From contig NZ_CP028858.1 in the NCBI RefSeq assembly GCF_003058365.1, forward strand, positions 1,550,001 to 1,614,000: a stretch of DNA of 64,000 nt. The letters run 5' to 3'. The notes beneath the pieces were generated by a model. It was not told where the DNA came from and did not search any database. It worked only from the letters and a program-made list of their open reading frames with translations. This DNA is from Halococcoides cellulosivorans (lineage in GTDB: Archaea > Halobacteriota > Halobacteria > Halobacteriales > Haloarculaceae). Shown piece after piece: positions 8,555 through 17,478 of the stretch. Every line of letters starts with the position of its first letter. The stretch's first letter is position 1. Position numbers and translations under genes: made by a program.

Positions 8555-9616
8555 TCACTCGATCACGTCGGTGACCGTCAAGGCCTCACGGGCCGCCGAT
8601 CGGGAGATGCCGTCACCGAGGATGGTGTACCGATCGCGGATCCGGTGGGCCGTCGCGAGCGCGTCGACGGCGGTCTCGGGGTCGATCCCCAACTCGGCGG
8701 CGGTCGTCGGGGCATCGATCGCGGTGAGCGCCGCGCGAATGTCCTCCCAGAACCCGTCGGGGCCGCTGTGGAGATACGCGACGACGATCGTTCCGACGCC
8801 GACCTGGTGGCCGTGGAGCGCGGGGTCGTCGGCCAGGCGGTCGAGTTGGTGGCTGAACAGGTGTTCCGCGCCACTGGCCGGGCGTGAACTGCCGGCGATC
8901 GACATCGCGACCCCCGAGGAGAGCAGCGCCTTGACGACGATCCAGGCCGACTCTTCGAGGCCCTGTTTGATCGAGTCGGCGTTCTCGACGAGCATCTCGG
9001 CGGTCATCCGCGAGAGCGCGCCGGCGTATTCGGAGTACGTCTCGTTGCGCAGGCGGCGCGCGAGTTCCCAGTCTCGGACCGCCGTATAGTTCGAGATGAT
9101 GTCCGCACAGCCGGCGGTGGTGAGCCGCCAGGGCGCGTCCGCGAGCACCCGCGTGTCAGCGATCACCGCGAGCGGCGGGTCGGCAGCGACGCTGTGGCGG
9201 GTGTCACCGTCGGGCATCGAGGCCCGGCCGCTGACGATGCCGTCGTGGCTGGGCGCGGTCGGCACCGAGACGAACCCGACGCCGATGTCGTCGGCGGCCA
9301 TCTTCGCGATGTCGATCGGTCGACCGCCACCGATCGCGAGTAGATAGCCCGCGTCGCACTCACGGGCGGCTTCGATCGTCGTCTCGACGGCGCTATAGGA
9401 GGTTCCTTTGGGCTCGACGACCGCGGGGTCGTGCCCGCTGGCCGTGAGTTGATCGAGCACGCGGTCGCCGGCGACTTCGCGTGGGATCGGGCCCGTCACG
9501 ACCAGTGGCCGACCGTTCAGTGCGGGGTCGTCCAGCGCCTCACCGATCGAGTCGAGCACGTCGTGGCCGACGCGGACCGTTCGCGGCAGGCGAATCCACG
9601 TCGATTTTTCGAACAT
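8555..9616 (-). CDS. egsA: sn-glycerol-1-phosphate dehydrogenase
   Basis: A 353-residue NAD(P)-dependent enzyme that reduces dihydroxyacetone phosphate to sn-glycerol-1-phosphate, the backbone of archaeal ether lipids. The nucleotide-binding GGGRPIDIAK (about 96-105), the conserved VPTAPSHDGIVS (118-129) and the histidine-containing metal-binding motifs SHQLD and HGHQVGVG are all present. I chose the ATG at 9616 (MFEKSTWIRLP), where family homology begins, over an upstream ATG. It follows the cytochrome oxidase subunit III gene by 61 bp on the same strand, so it may be part of that transcript. Confidence 0.94.
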   Translation of the reverse strand: MFEKSTWIRLPRTVRVGHDVLDSIGEALDDPALNGRPLVVTGPIPREVAGDRVLDQLTASGHDPAVVEPKGTSYSAVETTIEAARECDAGYLLAIGGGRPIDIAKMAADDIGVGFVSVPTAPSHDGIVSGRASMPDGDTRHSVAADPPLAVIADTRVLADAPWRLTTAGCADIISNYTAVRDWELARRLRNETYSEYAGALSRMTAEMLVENADSIKQGLEESAWIVVKALLSSGVAMSIAGSSRPASGAEHLFSHQLDRLADDPALHGHQVGVGTIVVAYLHSGPDGFWEDIRAALTAIDAPTTAAELGIDPETAVDALATAHRIRDRYTILGDGISRSAAREALTVTDVIE

Positions 9617-9677
9617 GGGCGACCCGACGGCGGCCTGGCCCCTAACGATTGCGCCCACGGCCGCGGGCCCGCCGTCG

Positions 9678-10526
9678 TCACAGCGGCGTCTGTCCGGTGC
9701 CGATCACCGCACCGACATAGAGCGTCGCGACCAAAACGAGCCAGACCGCGTCGACGAAGTGCCAGTAGTACGCCACGGTCGTCACGCCGGTGTGACGCTC
9801 GGCCGAAAACTGGCCCCGGAGCGCCCGGGCGAGCACGAGACCGATCATCAGCACGCCCAGTGCGACGTGCAGGCCGTGAAGGCCGGTCAGCCCGTAAAAC
9901 GCGCTGCCGTAGATCCCCGCGAGCGCGAACCCTTCGTCGAGGAGGTGGCTGTATTCGAGCGCCTGGCCGCCCAGGAAGACGACGCCCAAAAGGAAGGTCG
10001 CGGCCATTCCCACCCGAAAGCCACGGTGATCGCCCGCCTGGAGACGCTTCTCTGCGAGGTGGAAGGTCCCACTAGACGTGATCAGGAGGACGGTGTTGAC
10101 CGCGAGGATGGCTCCGAGCAATCCGCCGGGGAGGTCTGCGGGTGGCCACGCGCCCGCCCGGACGAACAGGTAGTAGGTGTAGACGGCCCCGAACGTCGCG
10201 ACGTCGGTGAGCAAGAAGATCAGCATACCCCACCGAAGGTGGCCGCCGTCACCGTGGACCGCTTTGTTCGTCCAGTCGGCAACGAAGGCGTGATACAGCC
10301 ACCCGCCCAGGCCCGCGACGAACACAGCAGCCCCGATCAGGGTGACGCCGACGCCCACAGGCACGCCCGGACCGACGTCTCGTCCGGCGAGAATGACCAG
10401 CCCGATGCCGAGATACAGCACCGCCGATCCGGCCGCGGCGATGATCGGCCACCAACTGGCCTCGCCGTACCCCCGCGGTAGGTCGCGGACGGCGGGCAGC
10501 GGCCCGTGGCCCTCTGACTCTGTCAT
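9678..10526 (-). CDS. coxC: Cytochrome c oxidase subunit III
   Basis: A 282-residue integral membrane protein with about seven hydrophobic segments. The pattern is that of heme-copper oxidase subunit III, including FLLTDVATFGAVYTYY, SSGTFHLAEK and the C-terminal YYWHFVDAVWL. It supports proton uptake and stability of the terminal oxidase in the cytoplasmic membrane. It lies downstream of coxB on the same strand with a 93-bp gap. No subunit I gene lies next to it here, so the catalytic subunit must be encoded elsewhere or beyond this window. Confidence 0.93.
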   Translation of the reverse strand: MTESEGHGPLPAVRDLPRGYGEASWWPIIAAAGSAVLYLGIGLVILAGRDVGPGVPVGVGVTLIGAAVFVAGLGGWLYHAFVADWTNKAVHGDGGHLRWGMLIFLLTDVATFGAVYTYYLFVRAGAWPPADLPGGLLGAILAVNTVLLITSSGTFHLAEKRLQAGDHRGFRVGMAATFLLGVVFLGGQALEYSHLLDEGFALAGIYGSAFYGLTGLHGLHVALGVLMIGLVLARALRGQFSAERHTGVTTVAYYWHFVDAVWLVLVATLYVGAVIGTGQTPL

Positions 10527-10619
10527 GTCATCGTATCGGCGGTCCTGGAGTAAAAGCCTGGAGGTACCGGCGGTTTCGGTCGAGGCTCGCGGCGCGGGCC
10601 CGCGAGGTCGAGTCGGGAT

Positions 10620-11357
10620 TCAGGTCTCGGATCGAGACGCGGTCTGATTCGCGACCCAGTCGTCGTAGTCGGATTGGGTCGTGACCGTCAGGTCAGCGAG
10701 CATGTCGCTGTGCCCGGCCCCACAGAACTCCGCACAGTAGAGGACGTAGGGTTCGTCCCGGACGGCGGCGGGCCTGATCGTCGTCTCGATGTAGTTCGTC
10801 CGGCCGGGGATGGCGTCCATCTTGAGGCCCAGCGCGGGCACGTGGACGGAGTGGACCACGTCCGAGGAGTGAATGCGCATCACGACCGTCCGATTGGCGG
10901 GCACGGTCAACTGATCGGTCGTGTTGAACCCATGCTCGGGATACGAGAACGTCCAGCCCCACTGGTAGCCGATCACGTCGACGACGACCGGATCGCCCGT
11001 CTCGATGGTCTCCTGGACGGACTCCTCGGTGGCCGTCACCGACGGTGCGCCGAGTGCGCTGTACGCGAGGATACCCACGACGAGCAAGACGACCGCCGTC
11101 GCGGCGGTCCACGCGATTTCGAGTCGGCGGTTCTCCTCGGTCGGTGTCGCGGACTCCGATTTCCTGAACTTCCAGATCGCATACGCCAACAGCCCCTCGA
11201 CGAGCAGGGTGATCGGGATCGCGATCGCGAGCAAGATATTGCTCAGCCCGGAAATCGTCTCCGCGGAGTTCGTGAGCGGATCGGCGGCCACGACCCCCGC
11301 GCTCGCGAGGACGAATCCCCCTGTGAGGACCGCGACGAGCGGACGCACGAATCTCAT
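10620..11357 (-). CDS. coxB: Cytochrome c oxidase subunit II
   Basis: A 245-residue membrane-anchored subunit. An N-terminal signal-like segment (1-25) and two transmembrane helices (about 38-62 and 85-103) precede a cupredoxin domain with the full CuA site: His169, Cys208, Cys212, His216 and Met219 (CAEFCGAGHSDM). It accepts electrons from a small donor and passes them to subunit I. I chose the ATG at 11357 because a TATA box (11381-11390) lies 28 nt upstream and the extra upstream residues do not look like a signal. It heads a coxB-coxC-(egsA) run and is divergent from the heme synthase gene. Confidence 0.95.
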   Translation of the reverse strand: MRFVRPLVAVLTGGFVLASAGVVAADPLTNSAETISGLSNILLAIAIPITLLVEGLLAYAIWKFRKSESATPTEENRRLEIAWTAATAVVLLVVGILAYSALGAPSVTATEESVQETIETGDPVVVDVIGYQWGWTFSYPEHGFNTTDQLTVPANRTVVMRIHSSDVVHSVHVPALGLKMDAIPGRTNYIETTIRPAAVRDEPYVLYCAEFCGAGHSDMLADLTVTTQSDYDDWVANQTASRSET

Positions 11358-11380
11358 TACCGGATCTAGCCGACTGGGCG

Positions 11381-11390
11381 TTATATAGGT
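11381..11390 (-). promoter_or_regulatory. TATA box of coxB
   Basis: Minus-strand sequence ACCTATATAA, centred about 28 nt before the coxB ATG. This spacing fits a leaderless haloarchaeal transcript. Confidence 0.6.
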
Positions 11391-11477
11391 GCGTAACCTG
11401 GCAAAAGACCGGGGATTCGGGGCGCGGTGCGGTCCTCTCCCGTCGCATTCCTCCCGCAAATTCGTCGGATCCGGGGG

Positions 11478-11488
11478 CCCTAAGTACG
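11478..11488 (+). promoter_or_regulatory. TATA-like element of the heme synthase fusion
   Basis: CCCTAAGTAC lies about 26 nt before the GTG at 11509 and helps decide that start. With the coxB promoter it forms a compact divergent control region of about 150 bp. Confidence 0.4.
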
Positions 11489-11508
11489 ACACGCCCCTCG
11501 GTGGGCGT

Positions 11509-12888
11509 GTGACTCAGCGGGTCGTGACGCGATTCGTCGGCGGACTCGTCGCTGCGATCAGTGGCCTCTATTTGTTGATCGTCCTCGGTGCGACCCAGTC
11601 GCTGACCGGCGCAGCGGACGCCTGCCGGAGTTGGCCGGGATGTCATGGGACGCTCGCGATCGGATCGGTCGATCTGGGGATCGTCTGGGCCCACCGGTTC
11701 GCCGCCGCGGCGGTCGGCGTCCTCATCGTCGCGCTCGCGGCACTCGCCTGGCTTCACGGCGAGCCACGACGCGTCCGGGTGGCACTCACCGGGGCGGCCC
11801 TGCTCTACCCCGTTCAGATCGGGATCGGCGCCGTCCTCGCAGTTCGTGGATCGGTCGGATCGACCGGGGGCGCCGCGGTCCACCTCGGCGTCGCACTCGT
11901 CATCTTCACCGCACTGGTCGCGGCGCTGGCCTGGACGCTCGAAGCCCGGACGGCGGACCGGCCCTCCCGAGAGTCGTCGGGCCCCAGTCGACGGGGCGAC
12001 CGCGACCCGGGCCCCGTCACGACGGGCCCGCTCGCGACCCTGCGGGCGTATCTCACGCTCACGAAACCGAAGCTGATGTGGCTGCTCGGCCTCGTCGCCG
12101 CGGCGTCGATGGCGCTGGCCGCCGGCCCCGACCTCGCCGTGCAGACCGTCGTGTTCACGCTCACGGGTGGCGTGCTCGCTATCGGGGCGTCGGGGACGTT
12201 CAATCACGTCCTCGAACGCGACGTCGACCAGGAGATGAACCGGACCGCGGATCGGCCGTTACCGACCGCCGAGATTCCCGTCCGGAACGCCGTCGCCTTC
12301 GGTCTCGTGCTCACCGCTCTCTCGCTGGTGACGTTCTGGCAGGTCGGCGTCCTCGCGACCGCACTCGGGGCGATCGCGATCGCGTTTTACTCGATCGGAT
12401 ACACGCTCGTCCTCAAACCCAACACCGTCCAGAACACCGTCATCGGCGGGTTCGCGGGCGCACTCCCCGCGCTGATCGGCTGGGCCGCGGTGACCGGCAC
12501 GGTCGGGTGGGGTGGGCTCGCACTCGGGGGCGTGATCTTCCTCTGGACGCCCGCGCACTTCTACAACCTCGCCTTAGCCTATCGCGACGACTACGCCGCC
12601 GCGGACATCCCGATGATGCCGGTCGTCCGCGGAAACGCGACCACGCGCAAACACGTGCTGGGATGGCTCGGCGCGACGCTCGTCGGCGCGGTCGCCCTCG
12701 GCGCGATCGGTGGGCTCGGCCCGCTGTACGCCGTCGTCACCGCCGCCGTGGGCGCGGTCTTCCTCGTCGCAGTGGTCCGACTCCACGCCGAGCGTGATCG
12801 ACCGGCGGCGATGCGAGCGTTTCACGCCTCGAACGCCTTCCTCGGCCTCCTGTTGGTGACCGTCGCGATCGACGCGCTGGTGGTCTGA
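11509..12888 (+). CDS. Heme A synthase-like/heme O synthase fusion (CtaA-CtaB)
   Basis: About 459 residues. The first 150 residues form a four-helix CtaA/COX15-like half with the paired cysteines ADACRSWPGC and the heme-binding-type VWAHRF. A short linker leads to a complete CtaB protoheme IX farnesyltransferase (about 175-459), with the polyprenyl-diphosphate motif ERDVDQEMNRTADRPLP and YRDDYAAADIPMMP. It should farnesylate heme B to heme O and help oxidise it to heme A for the oxidase encoded opposite. The GTG start is supported by the TATA spacing; there is no ATG close by. The CtaA part is half the length of bacterial CtaA. Confidence 0.9.
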   Translation: MTQRVVTRFVGGLVAAISGLYLLIVLGATQSLTGAADACRSWPGCHGTLAIGSVDLGIVWAHRFAAAAVGVLIVALAALAWLHGEPRRVRVALTGAALLYPVQIGIGAVLAVRGSVGSTGGAAVHLGVALVIFTALVAALAWTLEARTADRPSRESSGPSRRGDRDPGPVTTGPLATLRAYLTLTKPKLMWLLGLVAAASMALAAGPDLAVQTVVFTLTGGVLAIGASGTFNHVLERDVDQEMNRTADRPLPTAEIPVRNAVAFGLVLTALSLVTFWQVGVLATALGAIAIAFYSIGYTLVLKPNTVQNTVIGGFAGALPALIGWAAVTGTVGWGGLALGGVIFLWTPAHFYNLALAYRDDYAAADIPMMPVVRGNATTRKHVLGWLGATLVGAVALGAIGGLGPLYAVVTAAVGAVFLVAVVRLHAERDRPAAMRAFHASNAFLGLLLVTVAIDALVV

Positions 12889-13545
12889 ATGCGGCTCGCA
12901 CGCTCAGACTGGCCGACGACGCGCTCGCCCGACTGGCTGTCGAGTTCGCGTCTCATCTGGCTCGGCCTGCTTCTCAACGTCGAACTCGCCGTGATGGCGG
13001 GGTACGAACTGCTCGCGGGGAGTGTCCTCACCGATCCGCTGGCCGCGCTGCTCCCCTGGATCTGGATCGATCTGGCGATCGTCGCCGTCGCGTGGGGGCC
13101 CCGCCCGCGGCGCTGGACGCGCCTCGCGATCGGCGTCGGCGTCGCGTACGCCGCGCTCCTGGTGGTGTTCGGCGGTCTCGTCGGTCCCGCTGGAACGGGT
13201 GGGCTCACCCTCCACTGGCTCTCACCGGGCTACGGACCGGCGCTGACCTACACGGACGATCCGGTATCGGTGCGCGTGCTCCCCTATCACGTCGTGGGCT
13301 ACGCCGCACTCGCTGTCCTCGTCGCGCGCACCGTCGCGGACACGTCGGTGACAGCGCTCTCGGGGGTGCTGGGCCTGTTCACCTGCGTGTCCTGTTCCTG
13401 GCCGCTCGTCGCGGCGCTGATCGCCGGGCTGGGTGGCTCGACTGCCGGGATCGCCACGCTCGCGGGCGCGCCCTGGCTCGGGACCGCGGCGTTCGTCGTT
13501 GCGATCGTCCTCCTCTCCTGGCGGCCCACGATCGGCGGCGCGTGA
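12889..13545 (+). CDS. Polytopic membrane protein, DUF7546-like
   Basis: A 218-residue protein with about six to seven hydrophobic helices and no soluble domain. Its ATG immediately follows the stop of the heme synthase fusion, so the two are almost certainly co-translated. Proteins of this kind occur beside haloarchaeal oxidase-assembly genes; a role in oxidase assembly or copper/heme delivery is inferred only from position. A CVSCSWP motif (about residues 165-171) inside a membrane region could bind metal or form a disulfide. I recognise no enzyme family. Confidence 0.8.
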   Translation: MRLARSDWPTTRSPDWLSSSRLIWLGLLLNVELAVMAGYELLAGSVLTDPLAALLPWIWIDLAIVAVAWGPRPRRWTRLAIGVGVAYAALLVVFGGLVGPAGTGGLTLHWLSPGYGPALTYTDDPVSVRVLPYHVVGYAALAVLVARTVADTSVTALSGVLGLFTCVSCSWPLVAALIAGLGGSTAGIATLAGAPWLGTAAFVVAIVLLSWRPTIGGA

Positions 13546-13611
13546 GGACGCGTCGCGATCGAAATTCCCCGCGACCGGAACGCTTTCTGAGGCCTGTGGC
13601 GTCGATCACTT

Positions 13612-14502
13612 ATGGATGCGGTCGTCGACGCGACGGGGCTGGCGAAGCGTTTCGGGGAGACGGTCGCGCTCGACGACGTCGACCTCACGATCGAACGCGG
13701 CGAGATCTACGGGCTGATCGGGCCGAACGGCGCGGGCAAGACGACGCTCGCACGCGTCCTCCTGGGCACGCTCGCCCCCGACGCGGGGCAGGTCCGCCTG
13801 TTCGGCCAGTCGCCCGACGCGGTCGATCCGGCCCGGATCGGGTATCTTCCCCAGTCGTTCGACCCGCACGACCGACTCACGCCCGCCGAACTCCTGGCGT
13901 ACTACGGGGGGCTGTACGAGGGGGCTCAGTCGGTCGCAGACGTGCTCGCGACGGTCGGGATCGATCCCGCGACGACGACCCGCTACGCCGACCTGAGCGG
14001 CGGTGAACAGCGTCGAGTCTGTGTCGCGACCGCGCTGGTGAACGATCCCGACCTGCTGGTGGTCGACGAACCGACGACCGGGATCGATCCAGCGGGACGG
14101 CGCGCGTTGCGGGAGGTGTTCACCGACCTCCGGGCGGCGGGCACGACCGTCCTCCTCTCGACACACGACATGAACGAAGCCGAGGCCGTCGCTGATCGGG
14201 TGGGGATGCTCGCGAACGGCCGCCTCGTCGCTGAAGACGCCCCCGACGCGCTGGTCGCCGCTCACGGCGGCGCGTCCAGACTCACGATCCAGACCGACGC
14301 TCCACCGGACGCACTCGACCGACAGAGCGTCGAACAGACCGAAGAGGGCCTGCAGATCCCGGCGGTCGATCCCACCCGGATCGGCGCGATCGTCGATCGG
14401 ATCGACGACGCGTATCGCGTCGAGGGGCTGACCTGGACCGATCCCGATCTGGAGGACGTCTATCTCGCTCTTGCCGAACCAGGCCAGGAGGCATCGCGAT
14501 GA
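13612..14502 (+). CDS. ABC transporter ATP-binding protein
   Basis: A 296-residue ATPase with Walker A GPNGAGKT (37-44), the signature LSGGEQ (128-133), Walker B LLVVDEPT (148-155) and the switch His in STHD. It is of the ABC-2/NatA/CcmA type that powers a membrane permease for export or assembly. The C-terminal 80 residues form the accessory domain typical of this subfamily. Its stop overlaps the start of the permease gene by ATGA, so the pair is translationally coupled. Because it follows oxidase-assembly genes, a link to cytochrome or copper maturation is plausible but unproven. Confidence 0.92.
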   Translation: MDAVVDATGLAKRFGETVALDDVDLTIERGEIYGLIGPNGAGKTTLARVLLGTLAPDAGQVRLFGQSPDAVDPARIGYLPQSFDPHDRLTPAELLAYYGGLYEGAQSVADVLATVGIDPATTTRYADLSGGEQRRVCVATALVNDPDLLVVDEPTTGIDPAGRRALREVFTDLRAAGTTVLLSTHDMNEAEAVADRVGMLANGRLVAEDAPDALVAAHGGASRLTIQTDAPPDALDRQSVEQTEEGLQIPAVDPTRIGAIVDRIDDAYRVEGLTWTDPDLEDVYLALAEPGQEASR

Positions 14503-15260
14503 GTCGCACTCGTCGGATTCGTGCGGAGAGTCTGGCTGCGCTGCGATCGTTCCTGCGCCGTCGGACGGCAGTGTTTTTCACGTTCGTCTTCCCGATCGTC
14601 CTGATCGCGATCTTCGCGGGGTTGGTCCGGACCGGCGGGGCCGGCCTCTTCGGGGAGTCACCGGGATCGTACGTTCCGGCGTATCTCGCGGTCGTCGTCG
14701 TGTTCACGCCGCTCTCGCGGGTCGCCAGCGAGGTGGTTCGCCACCGCGAGGGCCGCCGGTTCGAGAAACTCGCGACGACGCCGCTCGGCCCGGCGGAGTG
14801 GCTACTCGCCCAGACGCTCGTCACCGTCGCGTTGGTGAGTCTCGGCGCGATCGCCGTGCTCGTCGCGTTGCTCGGGGTCGGGTCCCGAGTGCCCCTGTCG
14901 CCCTGGCTCGTGGTATACGTCCCGATCACGACGGCAGTGTTCTGTGGGCTCGGCGCGATCATCGGCTCGCTGGCCGACGATCGCGACGGTGCGATCGCCG
15001 CCTCGAACGGCATCGCGCTCCCGCTGGTCTTGCTCTCGGAGACGTTCGTCGCCTCGGCGTCGCTGCCCGCCTGGTTCCGGCCCGCGATCGAACTCAGCCC
15101 GGTCACCTACTTCGCGCGGGGCCTGCGGGCCGCCGGCGAAAGCGGCGCGATCGGGTGGCCGGGATCGGTTCCGGCGTCGGCCGCCGTCCTCGTCGTCTGT
15201 GCCGTCCTCACGCTCGGAGTCGCCGTCCGGGTGTTGCCCTGGCGATCGACCGCACCCTGA
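14499..15260 (+). CDS. ABC-2 type transporter permease
   Basis: A 253-residue permease with about six membrane helices and the ABC-2 signature region near the C-terminus (ELSPVTYFARGLRAAGE). It pairs with the overlapping ATPase gene upstream. The substrate is unknown. The protein begins with an Arg-rich cytoplasmic tail (MSRTRRIRAESLAAL) before the first helix. Confidence 0.9.
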   Translation: MSRTRRIRAESLAALRSFLRRRTAVFFTFVFPIVLIAIFAGLVRTGGAGLFGESPGSYVPAYLAVVVVFTPLSRVASEVVRHREGRRFEKLATTPLGPAEWLLAQTLVTVALVSLGAIAVLVALLGVGSRVPLSPWLVVYVPITTAVFCGLGAIIGSLADDRDGAIAASNGIALPLVLLSETFVASASLPAWFRPAIELSPVTYFARGLRAAGESGAIGWPGSVPASAAVLVVCAVLTLGVAVRVLPWRSTAP

Positions 15261-15305
15261 CCCGCGCGGGAGAGCTTTTTGAGTGCGGGGCGGGTAGACA
15301 CAGCT

Positions 15306-15848
15306 ATGAGTACGAACGCGACGGTGCGGGAGGTGATGACCCAGGACTACGTCGGCGTCAGCGAGTCCGACACGCTGGCCGAGAGCGTCGACGTCGTCCT
15401 CGATTCGGATGCCGACGGGGCTATTGTCCTTCGAGGGCAAGACCCCATCGGGATCGTCACCAAATCGAGTGCACTGCGCACGCTGATCGACGGCGTCGAC
15501 GCGCCGGTCGTGGCCGACGCGATGATCGATCGCGTCCCGACGATCGACCCCGAATCGACCGTCGGGGCCGCGATCGACGAACTGTCCGCGAAGACGATTT
15601 CGATGCTCGCGGTCAGTGACGGCGACGAGATCGTCGGCGTCGTCTCGACGCGCGACCTCCTCGCGGCGGTCTCGATCGGACCGGCCGACGAGGTGCAACG
15701 CGAGACGGCGACCGAGGATCCATACGCGCGTGACGAGGCCACCGAGGAGTACTCCGATCAGAGCGTCTGTGAGGCGTGTGGCTCGCTCGCTCACGACCTC
15801 GCCGTTGTCAACGGCCAGTTGCTCTGTGCAGACTGTCGGAGCGTCTGA
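15306..15848 (+). CDS. CBS-pair protein with C-terminal zinc ribbon
   Basis: A 180-residue protein. Two CBS motifs (about 1-60 and 65-125) form a Bateman module that usually senses adenine nucleotides. A C-terminal zinc ribbon (CEAC to CADC, about 155-176) may mediate binding to nucleic acid or protein. I chose the ATG at 15306, since a T-rich TATA-like stretch lies about 28 nt upstream and an upstream ATG adds non-conserved residues. The target is unknown. Confidence 0.88.
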   Translation: MSTNATVREVMTQDYVGVSESDTLAESVDVVLDSDADGAIVLRGQDPIGIVTKSSALRTLIDGVDAPVVADAMIDRVPTIDPESTVGAAIDELSAKTISMLAVSDGDEIVGVVSTRDLLAAVSIGPADEVQRETATEDPYARDEATEEYSDQSVCEACGSLAHDLAVVNGQLLCADCRSV

Positions 15849-15854
15849 CGCTCG

Positions 15855-16355
15855 ATGGAGGGGGTCGTCGTCGAGTCAGCGGACGGTGACGACGTGTCGG
15901 CCGTCACCGACCTCTGGGTCGCGCTCGCGGACGATCAGCGCGCGCACGACTCACACGTCCTCGGCGTGGAGAGTCGGGAGACGATCGTCGAGACGGTCCG
16001 TCGGATGATCGCGCTTGACGCACTCGCCGTCGCGCGCCGCGCGGACACCGTCGTCGGGTTCGTCGCGATGGAACTCGAACGCGACGGCTACGATCGCGAC
16101 GTCACTCGCGGGCGCGTGCCAGCGATCTACGTCCGCCCGGACGATCGGTCGTCGGGCATCGGGACGCAGTTACTCGACCGGGCGGAGCGTGAACTCGGCG
16201 CGGCAGGCGCTGACGTGATCACACTGGAGGCGCTCGCAGCCAACGACCGCGCCCGCGAGTTGTATCACGATCGAGGGTTCGTGAGCCATCGCGTCGTCTA
16301 CGAGAAGCCGATCGAAAACGACACACACTCAAGCACCCAACCGGAAGCCGAGTGA
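15855..16355 (+). CDS. GNAT family N-acetyltransferase
   Basis: A 166-residue acetyl-CoA-dependent acetyltransferase. The acetyl-CoA pyrophosphate loop is RSSGIGTQLL (motif A), and the C-terminal LEALAANDRARELYHDRGF is typical of the fold. It starts six bases after the CBS gene, so they are likely co-transcribed. Its stop lies only four bases before tRNA-Thr. The acceptor substrate cannot be deduced. Confidence 0.9.
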   Translation: MEGVVVESADGDDVSAVTDLWVALADDQRAHDSHVLGVESRETIVETVRRMIALDALAVARRADTVVGFVAMELERDGYDRDVTRGRVPAIYVRPDDRSSGIGTQLLDRAERELGAAGADVITLEALAANDRARELYHDRGFVSHRVVYEKPIENDTHSSTQPEAE

Positions 16356-16359
16356 TGGT

Positions 16360-16433
16360 GCCAGGGGAGCTTGGGCGGTGCAAGCACTCGATTTGTAATC
16401 GAGAATTCGTGGGTTCAAATCCCACCCCTGGCT
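16360..16433 (+). tRNA. tRNA-Thr (anticodon TGT)
   Basis: A complete cloverleaf. The acceptor GCCAGGG pairs with CCCTGGC. The anticodon stem CTCGA/TCGAG encloses the loop TTTGTAA with anticodon TGT. The T-arm is GTGGG-TTCAAAT-CCCAC. The discriminator is T and CCA is not encoded. Confidence 0.95.
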
Positions 16434-16737
16434 TGGACCAGAATTCGTCGCTCTGATCGTCGCTTTGTTCGTCGAGAATGTGGTCCGTCGTTCCCTCGGG
16501 GTTGGTTTCTATCCGTCGACGGTCCATCCCGATGCAGTTTGGATTCGAAACGACAACCTACAAAGAAGGGGTTCTCCTCCGTTTCAGTAGTCACGAGCCA
16601 GTCGATCACGGTCGACGGGATGACCTGTGAGCACTGCCGCACGCAGAACGACGAGAGGGCGGCCTCTCGACTGCGCTCCGACGGGCGTTCGTCCGGTCGG
16701 CGCTCGAATCCTGATCAGCGCGTGCCGTCGGACTCAC
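16434..16737. other. Intergenic stretch with a gene remnant
   Basis: About 300 bp with no intact gene. It contains the broken HMA-domain fragment at 16593-16661. The rest shows no feature I can support. Confidence 0.5.
16593..16661 (+). pseudogene. Truncated heavy-metal-associated (HMA/CopZ-like) domain
   Basis: The plus strand reads TSQSITVDGMTCEHC followed by unrelated sequence. This is the first strand and metal-binding loop (GMTCxxC) of an HMA copper chaperone. The codon where an ATG would be expected is ACG, and the remaining 45-50 residues of the domain are missing. It is best read as the relic of a CopZ-like gene, consistent with the Met/His-rich genes that follow. Confidence 0.65.
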
Positions 16738-17079
16738 TCATTGATCCAGGGTTCGCCGCCGTGATTCGAACTCGTCGTCGCTCAGTTCCCCGCGCGCGTA
16801 TCGGTCCCGGAGTTCTGAACGCGCTCGATCCGTGCCGTCGGTTCGTCCCCCGCGATTGCCGGCGTACACGGCCAGGAGGACGATCCCGACCAGGACGAGC
16901 GGCCAGAGGAGCATTCCGCCGCCGAGCAGTCCGAGGCCGCCCATCCCGCCCCACCCGCCCATCATGCCGCCGCTTCCGCCACTGTGGGCCATGGCCGTTC
17001 CAGTCGCTACGACCAGCGGGACGGCGACGATCACGAGTCGGCGTGCGGTCCGTTCGAGGTGTGTGGTGCGCTGTGTCAT
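16738..17079 (-). CDS. Small membrane protein with C-terminal SHOCT domain
   Basis: A 113-residue protein. Residues 12-32 form a signal or anchor helix, followed by a Gly/Met-rich stretch (GGMMGGWGGMGGLGLLGGGM), a second helix (about 58-72) and a SHOCT domain at the end (LRDRYARGELSDDEFESR). SHOCT domains are short oligomerisation or DNA-related modules found in many small membrane proteins. The Met/Gly-rich segment outside the membrane might bind metal. It lies 57 bp downstream of the Met/His-rich protein on the same strand, so the two may be one operon. Confidence 0.85.
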   Translation of the reverse strand: MTQRTTHLERTARRLVIVAVPLVVATGTAMAHSGGSGGMMGGWGGMGGLGLLGGGMLLWPLVLVGIVLLAVYAGNRGGRTDGTDRARSELRDRYARGELSDDEFESRRRTLDQ

Positions 17080-17136
17080 TCCTTTATGTATGTGTGATTC
17101 GATGTTCGGTTGGCGTGCTCGACACGGTCGAATCAG

Positions 17137-17478
17137 TTAGCAGTGGCTCTGTCCGCTCGTTGCGCCCATTCCGCCGCCGTAGTCGTCGTGTCCGTCCGTC
17201 CCGTTGTGGTCGTCGTCAGCCATGTCCCGGGCCATCTCGTCGACGGTCACGCCCACGTGCGATTCCATCCACTCGACCGATCCAGGCCCCATGTGCGCGG
17301 TCATGTGTCCATTCATCCAGGTGGCCCACTCGTCGGTGGTCGCGTTCGTCGTCGGCGCATCGTCGGCGTTCGGAGCGGTCGTATCGGTTCCGTGTGCGCT
17401 GACGACCGGAAGCGCGACGGCAAATCCGACGATTGTGATCGCCACGAGCAGCCAGCGGCCGTATCTAACGTTGGTCAT
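17137..17478 (-). CDS. Secreted or membrane-anchored Met/His/Asp-rich protein
   Basis: A 113-residue protein starting at ATG 17478. A hydrophobic N-terminal segment (about 8-28) acts as signal or anchor. The exported part carries MNGHMTAHMGPGSVEWMESH, a run DDDHNGTDGHDD and a final SHC. This density of Met, His and one terminal Cys suggests metal binding, perhaps copper, outside the cell. I know no named family with certainty. It is upstream of the SHOCT gene on the same strand. Confidence 0.75.
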   Translation of the reverse strand: MTNVRYGRWLLVAITIVGFAVALPVVSAHGTDTTAPNADDAPTTNATTDEWATWMNGHMTAHMGPGSVEWMESHVGVTVDEMARDMADDDHNGTDGHDDYGGGMGATSGQSHC

